From positions 62,001 to 126,000 of the forward strand of contig OY282375.1 of NCBI GenBank assembly GCA_958295825.1: a stretch of DNA of 64,000 nt. The letters run 5' to 3'. Every line of letters starts with the position of its first letter. Position 1 is the first letter of the stretch. The notes beneath the pieces are model-generated. The model had not been told where the DNA came from. It saw only the letters and a program-made list of their open reading frames with translations, and searched no databases. Positions 36,224 through 45,234 of this stretch are shown in pieces. The translations under genes were made by a program, and so were the position numbers. The stretch comes from an uncultured Candidatus Entotheonella sp. GTDB taxonomy: Bacteria; Tectomicrobia; Entotheonellia; Entotheonellales; Entotheonellaceae.

Positions 36224-39200
36224 TCATGCCGCCGCGCTTTCGTAGTACGGGGACGGCAACGTGGGATAGGCGCGAAACACGTGCCGGAATACGTCCTCGG
36301 CCCTGGCCGTGACCTCGGCTTCCGAGTAGTCATCGCTGGGCAACCCGGTCTCGTCGCTCCACAGAAAATCTTGGATCGTCACGCGCACCGCAGCCCGGGT
36401 GGCCTCCTTGTCTCGCCATTGGTCAACGCGCAGCTTTTCCGCCTTCAACGTTTGCAACAGGGCAACCGCCACCTGCTTGATCCGCTTGACCTCGGGTGCG
36501 CTCAGGTCCGGTTTCTTCAGCAGATCGAAGATCGCCAGCGATTCCTCGTCCAACCCTTCGCGCACCGCCCGGCTTTCCTCCTCATCGAGTTCTTCGACCA
36601 GTTTGATCAACGCCTCGAAGGTTCGCTCGATGGTCACCCGGTCTTTCTCGCGGTTGTACGCCGCAACGATCTCCTCATAACGCCCCTGGAAATCGGCGCG
36701 CAGCAGGTTCCGCGCCAGGAGACGCTGGAGTTTCTTCTCCACCGCATCCTTGAGCGCCTGGACGGTGGTGCGCTTGGCGGGACTATGCTCGAACTCCTGC
36801 CTGAGGCGGTCGAAGTCAATGCGGCTGATATCGTAAGGTGGCGCTCCTTCGCTCGCCCCGTCCGGCTGCACCTCGATCGCCGCGTCAACCACCTCATGGA
36901 GGCTGCGAATGATAGCGCGGACGTCGGCCTGCTCGCGGTCTTGCTGCAGGCTTTTGTAGATGACGTCGATGGCGTCGCGTCGCGTACGATACGCGTTGAC
37001 GCCCTGCAGGTTGATACACGCCCTGAACTTGCTGAACACCTCGCGGCACAGAACCTCGAAACGCTTGCGGGTCTCGTCGTTCTCGTTCGCCGCTTCCTTG
37101 CAGGCAACGATGGCGGCGTTGCGCTCGAAGCCCGTCTTGCCGATAACGGCGTCGAGCGACGCCCCGCCTGCATCCAGAAAAGCTCGCACCAGAGCGATGG
37201 CCTCGGCCAGCTCGACGAGCAGAGCCGTTTCCGGTTTGGCGGGGTTCATCTCGTCGCCCGCGCCATCCGGCCGGGTGCCGGCGAAGGTCGCCAGCGCTCT
37301 TCGCAAGTTCTTGAGGACACCGCAGTAGTCCACGATCAGGCCGTTGGTCTTGCCCTCATGCACGCGGTTGGCGCGCGCAATGGCCTGCATCAGCGTGTGC
37401 GCCTTGAGCGGCTTGTCGAGGTAGAGTGTGGCCAGGCTCGGCACGTTGAAACCGGTCAGCCACATGGCGCAGACGATGGCGATGCGGAAGGGATGCTCGG
37501 CCGCCTTGAAGGCGTCGTCCAACGGCATGCGCTGCCTGTTGCGAAATGCCGGCTTGCTGCGCATGGCCTCCGGCAGGTCCATGCCCTCCTTGATGAGCCG
37601 GCGGTGCGGGGTAACGTCCAGGTCCCACCTGCGGAACTTCTCCACCTCGCCCTGTTCCTCACTCACCACCACGGCCGCGCGGGTCTCGCGCATCCAGCCG
37701 ATTTGCCGTTTCAGGTAAATCTCATTCTGTTCGTCGGTAGCCCGCGCCCGCTCCGCCTCCAATGCCTTGATGCGTTCGTCCCAGTAAAATGCGACCAGCT
37801 GGTGCATCCGCACGCAAGTTACTTTGTCGATGCACACCAGCATCGCCTTGCCGCTTTCCCACGCCGCGGCGTAGTGTCGCACGAAGTCCTGCGCGATCTG
37901 GTCGAGCCGTTTGCCGGCGGTGATGACGTGGTAGTCGCGCTGGAGATCCCGCTCCAGGCGTTGCGCCACGTCGACGGCGTCGATTTCGCACTCCTCCAGC
38001 TTTTCGGCCAGGCGTTCGTTCAGGTCGCCGACGGCCACGCCCAGCTTGTCGCCGCGCGCGTCGTAGTAGAGCGGCACGGTGGCCTCATCCTCCACTGCGC
38101 GCTGGAAGTCGTAGGTGGAGACGTAGTCGCCGAACACCCGCCGCGTAATCTCATCTTCCTTGAACAGCGGTGTGCCGGTAAAGCCGATGTAGCTGGCGTT
38201 GGGCAGGGCGTTGCGCATGTTCAGCGCCAGCGTGCCGTACTGGGTACGGTGCGCCTCGTCGCTGATGACGATGACGTCGTCGCGCCGGGTGCAGGCCGCG
38301 TCCGGGTCCGCTTTCCGGTTGAACTTCTGGATGAGCGAAAAGACGTGCGACTTGTGCTCGGCGAGCAACCGGCCCAGGTGGTCGCCGCTGGCCGCCCGGC
38401 AGGGGTCGCGGTCGTGGTCCGCCACGCCGCAGCCGGCGAAGGTCTTGTAAATCTGTGTGTCGAGGTCGTCGCGGTCGGTGAGGATGAGGAAGGTGAAGTT
38501 GCCGCCGAGCTTGCGATGCACCTTGCGGGTGAGCATCACCATCGAATAGCTCTTGCCGGCGCCCTGGGTGTGCCAGAAAACGCCTAGGCGGCCCTGCCGC
38601 GCTCCGCGCTCGCGCACCGCCGTGACGGCGCGGTTGACGCCGAGGAACTGGTGGTTGCGGGCGAGGATTTTCCTCGTCTCGCCGGACGAGTCGTCGAAGA
38701 GGATGAAGTTCTCTACGAGGTCCATGAAGTTGCGCGGCTCGCCGACTCCCTTGAGCAGCGTCTCCATGTCCACGACGCCCGGCTCTTCCTCGGCCAGCCG
38801 CTTCCATTCGTGGAAGTGCTCCCAATGGCTGGTGATGGAGCCGATCTTCGCCTTCTCGCCGTTGCCGACCATCACCACCGCGTTGTGGTGAAAGAGGTGA
38901 GGGATGGTGTCTTTGTAATCGGAGAAGTTCTTCTCGAAGGCGGCTTTGAGGCTGCGGTGGATGTTCTTGCACTCGATGAACAGCAGCGGCAGGCCGTTGA
39001 CGAAGCCGATGATGTCGGCTCGGCGGCGGTAGAGGTCGCCCCGTATCCACAGTTCGCGCACGCAGAGGAAATCGTTGTTGGCTGGCTGGTCGAAGTCGAA
39101 CACCCGCAGCCGCTCCCGCACGCGCTCGCCCTTGTCGTTGCGGAAGGCAACCGGCACGCCGTCGCGCATCAGGTCGTACGTTTCGCGGTTGACGGCAATG

Positions 39201-39466
39201 AGGCTCTGCGCGGGTGCCGCGGCGGTCAGTTGCCGCACCGCGTCGCCATAGGCGGCCTCGAGCAGGCCGGGGTTCAAGGCCACCAGCGCCTTGCGCAGTC
39301 GGCGCGTCAGCACCACCTCGCGGTCGGAGGCGCGGCCGAGCAGGCTGTCCGGCCCGAAGTCCTCGGTATTGTAGGCGTAGACCGACTGCCAGCCGAGGTG
39401 TTGTTCCAGGTAGTCGGCGGTGGTCTGCTGAACCAGGGTGTCTTCGGTGAAGGGGTTTGGGGACAT
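36224..39466 (-). CDS. hsdR: Type I restriction endonuclease subunit R
   Basis: A 1080-residue HsdR. The N-terminal PD-(D/E)XK nuclease shows 'RRRADIIGFVNGLPLLFIEC' followed by K (D...ExK intact). The SF2 translocase has Walker A 'HTQGAGKSYSMVML', DEAH box 'VISDEAHRTQYG', 'GFTGTPL' and motif VI-like 'MQAIARANRVHEGKTNGLIV'. The helical C-terminal region needed to dock on the methylase is present. The gene looks intact. Its partners hsdM and hsdS lie 8-12 kb upstream on the same strand, separated by the pAgo/SIR2 genes and insertion sequences. Confidence 0.92.
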   Translation of the reverse strand: MSPNPFTEDTLVQQTTADYLEQHLGWQSVYAYNTEDFGPDSLLGRASDREVVLTRRLRKALVALNPGLLEAAYGDAVRQLTAAAPAQSLIAVNRETYDLMRDGVPVAFRNDKGERVRERLRVFDFDQPANNDFLCVRELWIRGDLYRRRADIIGFVNGLPLLFIECKNIHRSLKAAFEKNFSDYKDTIPHLFHHNAVVMVGNGEKAKIGSITSHWEHFHEWKRLAEEEPGVVDMETLLKGVGEPRNFMDLVENFILFDDSSGETRKILARNHQFLGVNRAVTAVRERGARQGRLGVFWHTQGAGKSYSMVMLTRKVHRKLGGNFTFLILTDRDDLDTQIYKTFAGCGVADHDRDPCRAASGDHLGRLLAEHKSHVFSLIQKFNRKADPDAACTRRDDVIVISDEAHRTQYGTLALNMRNALPNASYIGFTGTPLFKEDEITRRVFGDYVSTYDFQRAVEDEATVPLYYDARGDKLGVAVGDLNERLAEKLEECEIDAVDVAQRLERDLQRDYHVITAGKRLDQIAQDFVRHYAAAWESGKAMLVCIDKVTCVRMHQLVAFYWDERIKALEAERARATDEQNEIYLKRQIGWMRETRAAVVVSEEQGEVEKFRRWDLDVTPHRRLIKEGMDLPEAMRSKPAFRNRQRMPLDDAFKAAEHPFRIAIVCAMWLTGFNVPSLATLYLDKPLKAHTLMQAIARANRVHEGKTNGLIVDYCGVLKNLRRALATFAGTRPDGAGDEMNPAKPETALLVELAEAIALVRAFLDAGGASLDAVIGKTGFERNAAIVACKEAANENDETRKRFEVLCREVFSKFRACINLQGVNAYRTRRDAIDVIYKSLQQDREQADVRAIIRSLHEVVDAAIEVQPDGASEGAPPYDISRIDFDRLRQEFEHSPAKRTTVQALKDAVEKKLQRLLARNLLRADFQGRYEEIVAAYNREKDRVTIERTFEALIKLVEELDEEESRAVREGLDEESLAIFDLLKKPDLSAPEVKRIKQVAVALLQTLKAEKLRVDQWRDKEATRAAVRVTIQDFLWSDETGLPSDDYSEAEVTARAEDVFRHVFRAYPTLPSPYYESAAA

Positions 39467-39482
39467 GCGCTACAGGTTGGTC

Positions 39483-39844
39483 CTATACGCAGTAGGCCAG
39501 ATTCAGTTCAGCGGCTACGTTCTTGAGCCGTGTATCTCGCGTCCACAAGCGGACCGGATCGGACAATGCAGCCGTCGCAAGCAGATGGGTATCGACATAG
39601 CCGATACCACGGCCCATCAGTCGATACCGCTCGATGAAGAAAAGAACTTCGTCGTGGGTGGCAATGGGCACCTCGGGCAAGTTACCAAGTAGGGCCAACA
39701 CCTCTTGCCGATTACGCAGATTGCCGCAGGCCAACTCGCCGACCACCATGGGGTGCATCCATACTTGGCCGTTCTGCAGCAGGTCGGTTAGGCGTCTGTC
39801 GCGCGTAGATAATCAATCCAAACCGAGGTGTCCACAAGGATCAT
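39483..39844 (-). pseudogene. vapC: PIN-domain toxin (VapC type) with frameshift
   Basis: The ATG at 39844 opens 'MILVDTSVWIDYLRATD' with the first two PIN acidic residues, then stops. The rest continues in another frame after the loss of one base near 39793: 'LTDLLQNGQVWMHPMVVGEL', 'GRGIGYVDTHLLATAALS' and 'VRLWTRDTRLKNVA' hold the remaining catalytic acids. Restoring the base gives a normal PIN RNase of about 120 residues. As it stands the toxin is inactive. Its start overlaps the vapB stop (ATGA). Confidence 0.8.
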
Positions 39845-40038
39845 GTCGGCTCGGCCCGCCGGCGTGGAATAGATTCCAATTGCGGTTCGCTTCCGCCAAG
39901 CTTTGCCAATCGTCTGGCGCTTTCGCGCTCAATGAGCGCCTGCAAACCCTGCCGCACCAGCTTCGTTTTTTCCGCAATACCCGTTATACGATGGGCTTCT
40001 GCCCACAACCAATCATCAATGTTCAATGTCGTTCTCAT
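39841..40038 (-). CDS. vapB: VapB-type antitoxin
   Basis: A 65-residue antitoxin beginning 'MRTTLNIDDWLWAEAHRITG', a ribbon-helix-helix N-terminus of the VapB/DUF2191 type, with a basic C-terminal tail that would wrap the toxin. Overlap of four bases with vapC is the usual arrangement. Intact although its toxin is frameshifted. Confidence 0.85.
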   Translation of the reverse strand: MRTTLNIDDWLWAEAHRITGIAEKTKLVRQGLQALIERESARRLAKLGGSEPQLESIPRRRAEPT

Positions 40039-40056
40039 CTCAGCGCCTTCCGAATT

Positions 40057-40528
40057 CTATAGTGCCAATGAAAAAAGCTCCCGATTGCCGCATACCACGT
40101 AGACACACTCCACAAAGTCCCGGACGTTCGGAATGCCGTAGTCGATGCACAACTCAACGACCCGCTCCCTAGGACGTCTTCGTTGGCGCCAATCTTGGTA
40201 TGGGTAATCGGCAATTCGAGAAAATGTCGAGTAATCTCGCGGCCAAGCCCGAGGTTTGGTACAGCCACTGTTCATCGGGCAGAGCCATATCCCATCACGG
40301 TAGGCGTCGACGAGTCTTCGAGAATTCAAGACAAGTACTTCACGTTCGCCGTCACGATAAGTTTTGGCGTTGGTCAACCGACCAAGGCGGTCTTTCGTTA
40401 GCCAGAAAAAACCTTCTGATTCAAAAACTCATACCACTCCCGGGGAGATATCGTACACGGCAGGCAACTTTGTAACCCCTTGTCATCCATCGCAAGCTGG
40501 TCTCGGATTTTTGCGGGATTCAGACTAG
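40057..40528 (-). pseudogene. DUF7002-like protein, 5'-truncated and frameshifted
   Basis: The minus strand reads 'PAKIRDQLAMDDKGLQ' and 'TISPREWYEFLNQKV', shifts one base at a run of six T, and continues 'FFWLTKDRLGRLTNAKTYRD', 'EVLVLNSRRLVDAYRDGIWL' and 'VVELCIDYGIPNVRDFVECV', ending at 40057. The pattern (FFW, aromatic 'TFxxIADYPYxxW', 'VVEL') resembles the DUF7002 family of unknown function. The N-terminal half is missing and the sequence abuts the end of sir2 at the IS5 target site. Family assignment is tentative. Confidence 0.5.
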
Positions 40529-40571
40529 AGGCTGTTTCATAACTACCTGATGATAGTCACAAGCAAATGAG

Positions 40572-41201
40572 TTAGAAGCCATTGAGAAGCTTATTCAGCG
40601 TTATCAGCATGCACGCGATATGAAAGAAGCCGCGGTAGACCTCAATATATCGATCCCAGCGCACCACCAAGCGACGAAAATTGCCCACCCAGGAAATCGT
40701 TCGCTCAGCCGACGTTGGTAACGGCGCAGCTTGCGACCATCCTGCAAGGAGGCTCGTTTACGGTTTCTGCGATGCGGGCAAATCAAATCAATGCCCCGAG
40801 ACCGCAGACGCTGGCGAAGGGCGTCTGCGTCCGCCGCCTTGTCATCAATGAGGCGCGCGGGCTTTTGGCGAAGCCGACCGCGGCCACGACGCGGCACCGA
40901 CACCTGTGTCAAGGTCCGCTCGATCAAGGTCACTTCCGCTGCGGACGCCGATTCCAGGAGGTTTCCCAGAGGAACACCTTGGCCGTCTGCCACCCCCATC
41001 CACTTCGTACCTTTGCCCTTCTTGGTAGGGTCGACGCAAGGTCCCCTTTTTTGGCCGGGGCAAAGCTGCCGTCAGCAAAGGTTTCGGCCCCATCAAGCTG
41101 TCCTTGGCGGTCAAGTTGCGCCAGAAAGGCGCGCCATGCCTTAAGCCACACCTCTTGTTCCTCCCAGAGGCACAGACGACGCCAACAGGTGCTGGGAGAA
41201 G
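40572..41201 (-). pseudogene. IS5-family transposase, 3' part
   Basis: Following the IS66 insertion, the frame reads 'FADGSFAPAKKG' (first catalytic Asp), then after a -1 shift at a run of six A reads 'MGVADGQGVPLGNLLESAS', 'DDKAADADALRQRLRSRGID' (second Asp) and 'LICPHRRNRKR'. A short deletion near 40705 destroys the 'WKVERTIS' block with the catalytic Glu that the copy at 63445 retains, so this copy is dead even without the IS66 insertion. Confidence 0.85.
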
Positions 41202-42757
41202 GTAAGCGTTCAGGGGGTTGCCCTGCCCTTGTCTGTTGCATGACCGCCTTATCATCGGCTAGGGTCACTCGTTCCGCATTCTCCTATTGGCCCTGTTTTC
41301 AGGAAATCCCGAATGGCGCCGTCGATACCGCCTGAGCCGCTGTCGCAAACCGATTGGCAGCAAACACCACCGGTCGTACAAGCCCATCTCCTCACCCTGC
41401 ATCAGCGTCTGGCCCAATTCCAACAGCAAATCGAGCAACTCCAACAGCGCTCGCAACGCACCTCCAAGACCTCCGACAAACCACCCTCGTCGGATTCACC
41501 CTTCCACAGACCCACGGACCCTACGGACAAGCCCACGGGCAAACGGGGCGCACGAAAGGGACACCCGGGTTCAGGTCCCAAGTTGCTCCGTCCCACCGAG
41601 CGGCGGGCCATCTATCCCGAACCTTGTCCTTGCGGCCAAGGCGTATCCGGCCACGTGGCGCCGTATCACACCCATCAAGTCACGGAGTTGCCACCTGTCG
41701 AGATGGCCGTCACGCACTGGGTCTTGCACCAGGGTAGGTGTACGGGCTGCGGCAAGCTGCTCAGAGCCCGCCTCCCCAAGGCGCAGCAAAGCGGCTATGG
41801 CCCGCGCCTGACGGCCTTGATTGGCGAACTCAGCGCCATGCAGCGAATCTCCCGGCGTGGCGTGCAGGACTTCTGTCGTTCCGTCCTGGGGGTACCCATC
41901 AGCCTGGGTGCGATTCAGCGTCTCATCGACCGCACCTCCCTGGCCATCGCGCCACACGATGAGGCGATTGCCACCTTGGCCCGCCAGGCGCGGGTGGGCT
42001 ATGTGGATGAGACGCCTTGGTACTGTCGCCATGCCTTGCAGTGGCTCTGGAGCATGGTCACGGATACCGTCACCCTGTACCGTATTCATGCCAAGCGCTC
42101 GCAGGAAGCCTTCGGGTCTTTGATAAAGGATTGGCGCGGCATCCTGGTCAGCGACGGCTACGGGGTGTATCAAGGCTGGGGCAACCGTCGTCAGACCTGT
42201 CTGGCGCACCTCGTGCGTCGTGCTCGGGAGTTGTCGCAGCGCCGTCAAGCCGCCCTTGCTGATTGCGGCAAGGTGGCCTTGAAGGAACTTCAGCGATTGT
42301 GTCAGATGGCTCATGCGCCGCCAAGCGGTGGTCAGTGGCAAGCTTGGTATGCCCGTTTGTGCCGTTTCGTGCGGCGTTATGAGTTGCGCCCTGACGATGC
42401 GGGTCGCCTGGTGAGGCACTTACGGCGCGAGCTGGGTTCGCTATGGGTGTTTCTCAATGAGTCGGGAGTTGAGCCGACCCACAACCGGGCGGAGCGCGCC
42501 TTACGCTTTGGTGTGTTGTGGCGTCAGGGTTCTTTGGGTACGGCGAGCGCCAAAGGCAACGCCTGGGTGCAGCGGAGTCTGTCGCTGCGTCAGACGTGTC
42601 GGCAACTGGAGCAATCGAGCTTCTCGGTGTTGGTCGACGCCCTTGAGGCGTTCATGCACGACCGTCCGCCTGATCTCTCCTGGCTACGATGACCCCACTC
42701 ATTGCTCCACCCGCCGAACGCTTACGACAAGGGCAGGGCAACCCCCTGAACGCTTAC
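41202..42757 (+). mobile_element. IS66-family insertion sequence, copy 2 (1556 bp)
   Basis: Same 32-bp terminal repeats and length as copies 1 and 3, with the 8-bp duplication GGGAGAAG (41194-41201 and 42758-42765). Inserted antisense into the IS5-family transposase gene, making a nested element. Confidence 0.95.
41313..42692 (+). CDS. IS66-family transposase (TnpC type), copy 2
   Basis: 459 residues, as in copy 1 but with four substitutions: Phe for Leu in the coiled coil ('LAQFQQQ'), Leu for Met ('RRELGS'), His for Asn next to the catalytic Glu ('PTHNRAERALR'), and Ser for Ala near the C-terminus. The Asn-to-His change lies in the conserved 'NNRAER' block and could affect activity. This is the oldest-looking of the three copies. 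Confidence 0.93.
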   Translation: MAPSIPPEPLSQTDWQQTPPVVQAHLLTLHQRLAQFQQQIEQLQQRSQRTSKTSDKPPSSDSPFHRPTDPTDKPTGKRGARKGHPGSGPKLLRPTERRAIYPEPCPCGQGVSGHVAPYHTHQVTELPPVEMAVTHWVLHQGRCTGCGKLLRARLPKAQQSGYGPRLTALIGELSAMQRISRRGVQDFCRSVLGVPISLGAIQRLIDRTSLAIAPHDEAIATLARQARVGYVDETPWYCRHALQWLWSMVTDTVTLYRIHAKRSQEAFGSLIKDWRGILVSDGYGVYQGWGNRRQTCLAHLVRRARELSQRRQAALADCGKVALKELQRLCQMAHAPPSGGQWQAWYARLCRFVRRYELRPDDAGRLVRHLRRELGSLWVFLNESGVEPTHNRAERALRFGVLWRQGSLGTASAKGNAWVQRSLSLRQTCRQLEQSSFSVLVDALEAFMHDRPPDLSWLR

Positions 42758-42946
42758 GGGAGAAGGATAGGACGCTGGCAGGTCTTTCCAGCGGGCGCCG
42801 CTGCGAAGGACCCACAAGATGCCCTCGAAGCAAGGGCGATTGGGGATTGGTTTGGGTCCACCCCAAGGCGAGGCTTGGGGTTTGGGCAGGAAGGGAGCGA
42901 TTTTTTCCCACTGCTCATCGCTTAGTTCACTCTTATGGCGGTTCAT
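42758..42946 (-). pseudogene. IS5-family transposase, 5' part
   Basis: ATG at 42946 after AGGAGG opens 'MNRHKSELSDEQWEKIAPFL' and 'CFEGILWVLRSGARWKDLP', the N-terminal helix-turn-helix-like domain (DUF4096 type) of IS5 transposases. It is cut by IS66 copy 2 after about 60 codons and then reads 'VSVQGVALPLS' and a stop in the element. Confidence 0.88.
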
Positions 42947-43019
42947 GTCAGGCCTCCTTTCAGCCATTGATTGCATACCAAAAGGAGGCCTCATGGCAAA
43001 TTAAGTTATGAAACTGCTT

Positions 43020-44111
43020 CTAGAAAGGTCTGTTTTTTTCCTCTGGCATTTTTTTCTTCAAGAAGTCAGACAAGCCCTCCATTTCCAAGAATTCTTTTGC
43101 AGTACCACTATGCACGATCAATTGTTTCCCTTCGTAACCTTTCAACTCTAATGTCCAACATATCTCCTCGCGCCTCTGTTCTTTATCATTATCATTTTTA
43201 CAATTGAGGACCACAAGTAATCGACAGTTTCTGTCACGCAAACCCTGTGTCAGCATTTTGTTAATATGTATATCACCGAATCCATAACCGACGCTTACAA
43301 TCAGAGATGCTTGAAGCGTAGATTGGCGAAATGCCTAAGCGTAAAACAGATAAGGATCACCGGCTTCCAGTTTGAAATCTCTACCAAAAATCAATTCCAT
43401 CTGCTTAGAGTCGATGCCTTGTACCTGCTCAATCGAGAATATCTGCTTTGTTGTTTCGTCGCGTTTCCAGTTAATTGATCCATGCAACTTGTAAAGTATT
43501 ATATCCGGTGATGGATTAGCACCTATTTCCTCAAAACGTTCCCAATTCCATGAATACTCACCGCCGTATCCTCCGAAGCCGGTTTCCACGCGAAAATCAG
43601 CCCCATTTAACCGCTCTACGCAGAGGTCATAATTAAGAGAAAATATGGGGAGAGGAAAATTCAAGTCTTGTTGTAGATTAGTGAAGCCACGGTAATAGTC
43701 GCCCTTTGAAGTATCGTCTGGGCACATCCATTTCTTAAGCTCCTCCAAAATCAAAAGCTTGAATTTTTTTACGCGGGATAAATCTGATTTAGCAAGATCA
43801 ATAAATCTTTGATTCCATGTAGCGATGAATGGAAACAGAGGATGATCTTCGTTTCGTTCTAATTCATTGAACGTATTTACAAGTGTTTCAATATTATAGG
43901 TCACCGCATTACCGAATTTCCCTCGTAAGCCAGCTGCGTAGTGAATTGCACTCTTAACATGATTGTAGAGTCCCAAGTAAGAGTTCCAAGTATTGTTGTT
44001 AATCAACAGATCCTCTATATAATCGATCATTTTTGCTGAAGTGGGAATTCCAGCTTCAGCACTTGATCCAGCACCCAAGAGAAAAATAATGTCCTTTGAT
44101 CCAACCATCAT
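43020..44111 (-). pseudogene. SIR2-domain effector with in-frame nonsense codon
   Basis: SIR2-fold signatures are 'IIFLLGAGSSAEAGIPTSAK' at about 8-27, 'IFSLNYDLCVERLNG' and 'LYKLHGSINWKRD' (the catalytic-type His). A TAG at 43335-43337 interrupts after 258 codons. The same frame then continues 'FRQSTLQASLIVSVGYGFGD' and 'MLTQGLRDRNCRLLVVLNC', completing a 363-residue protein. Only that one codon breaks it. SIR2 effectors of this size consume NAD+ in defence systems. It lies 13 bp downstream of the Argonaute gene and is likewise AT-rich relative to the flanks, consistent with joint acquisition. A protein truncated at 258 residues lacks the end of the Rossmann core, so it is probably inactive. 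Confidence 0.8.
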
Positions 44112-44124
44112 TGTGCCATACGTA

Positions 44125-45234
44125 TTATAGAAACCACGGCCTTATGTCTTCTACCGGAGGTAATGGTAGACCGCGCTCGTGAAAACTATGCACAAGGTCG
44201 GCAACAAGATGGCAGTAGAATACCGATACCGGAGCACTTTTGGCGTTGAATCCCCGCCAGTTTGCGCCAGACAAGTTTACTAAATCTTGCAGCAGGATTT
44301 CGTCAGGAATGCCATTTTCGCCGGAAACACGAAGAATTTGCAGATGGGTCGGTCCAGGGAAAACCTTGTTAACGGTCTTTTTGTCTGGATATATCCCCTC
44401 AAACCATACCAAATACTCACGAGGCCCGAGCCGAACTCTCGTCGATTCGTAAGGTACGAGGCTATTTACCCCGCGATTCACCGCAAAGAATCTCGATCTA
44501 TGATTGACCTTAACCACTGCGAAACGACACAACACGCCGCTGTCGTTCGACATTTCATTCACAATTCTCTCGATTGCATCCATCTCTTCAAATTTGAGCT
44601 TGAAAGATGTATGGATAACTATTCGCTCAAAGTCTTCAGCATTATGCTCTAATACGTTTCGTAAGTTTCTCCTCAACTCTTCTATATAGCTTTTTTGTTC
44701 TGTCCCTTCCCCTAGAACTCTAATCTTCTGAAAGAGCCCGCTATTGTCAGTCATTACTGAGAATGCGAAATATTTGCTTACAGAGGAACGGCCATTGACC
44801 TCAAGGAGCTTGTGTGACTGACTGATTCCAATGATTAAAGATTTACCACTTGTTGGGTGTACTTTCCATGGATGCCCACCTGCTTTGCAAAATACCTGAA
44901 GAGCGATATTTGCAATAGACCACTTGAACAGATTTTCGTCCTGCAGTACGCGAAGAGTGCATACCTGTGTGGCGACTTTAGCATGCGAAAACAATGCCTT
45001 TTGGATTAAATAACAGTTGTCTTCCGGTGGAAGAACCAGAATTGGAACAATAATATCACCAGTCTTCATATCGCACTTAGTTCGGACCAACGCTTGCTCT
45101 ATAGATGCTTGGCTCAGGTCGGGCAGAATTACTGGCTCACGGCTAATATTCGGTTCACACTTAAACAAGGCATTAAAACCGGGAAAGCTGAACCGTAAGC
45201 GTTCAGGGGGTTGCCCTGCCCTTGTCTGTTGCAT
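44125..45234 (-). pseudogene. Prokaryotic Argonaute, C-terminal part (MID-PIWI), severed by IS66
   Basis: About 353 residues of Argonaute sequence follow 13 codons supplied by the IS66 end ('MQQTRAGQPPERL'). The reading contains a MID-like region ('IIVPILVLPPEDNCYLIQKA') and the PIWI core: 'NIALQVFCKAGGHPWKVHP', 'LIIGISQSHKLLEVNG', 'IVIHTSFKLKFEEMDAIERI', and the end 'LSGANWRGFNAKSAPVSVFY' with 'LVADLVHSF'. The first catalytic Asp is Ser ('IGIS') and the 'IHTS' position also lacks Asp, so slicing is not expected. Joined to the upstream half the protein is 642 residues. An IS-borne ATG with a plausible ribosome site could still translate this half. Confidence 0.85.

Larger units (their letters stand above)
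40529..43019 (-). mobile_element. IS5-family (IS427-like) element interrupted by IS66 copy 2
   Basis: Imperfect terminal inverted repeats (AGGCTGTTTCATAACTA at the left; AAGCAGTTTCATAACTT reading in from the right) are flanked by a 4-bp CTAG duplication (40525-40528 and 43020-43023), typical of IS5-type targeting. Removing IS66 (1556 bp) and its 8-bp duplication leaves about 927 bp. The transposase is on the minus strand. Insertion occurred at the stop codon of the SIR2 gene, which it regenerates. A second copy starts at 63402. Confidence 0.9.

Noticed and set aside
36281-38587. 768-codon open frame on the plus strand
   Set aside because: It lies wholly antisense to hsdR, and its composition is that expected of the complementary strand of a GC-rich gene; no domain is visible.
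43335-44111. SIR2 fused to an APAZ domain (SPARSA-type)
   Set aside because: Even with the stop removed the protein ends at 363 residues with no APAZ region, and the Argonaute has its own long N-terminal part, so a short-pAgo SPARSA system does not fit.
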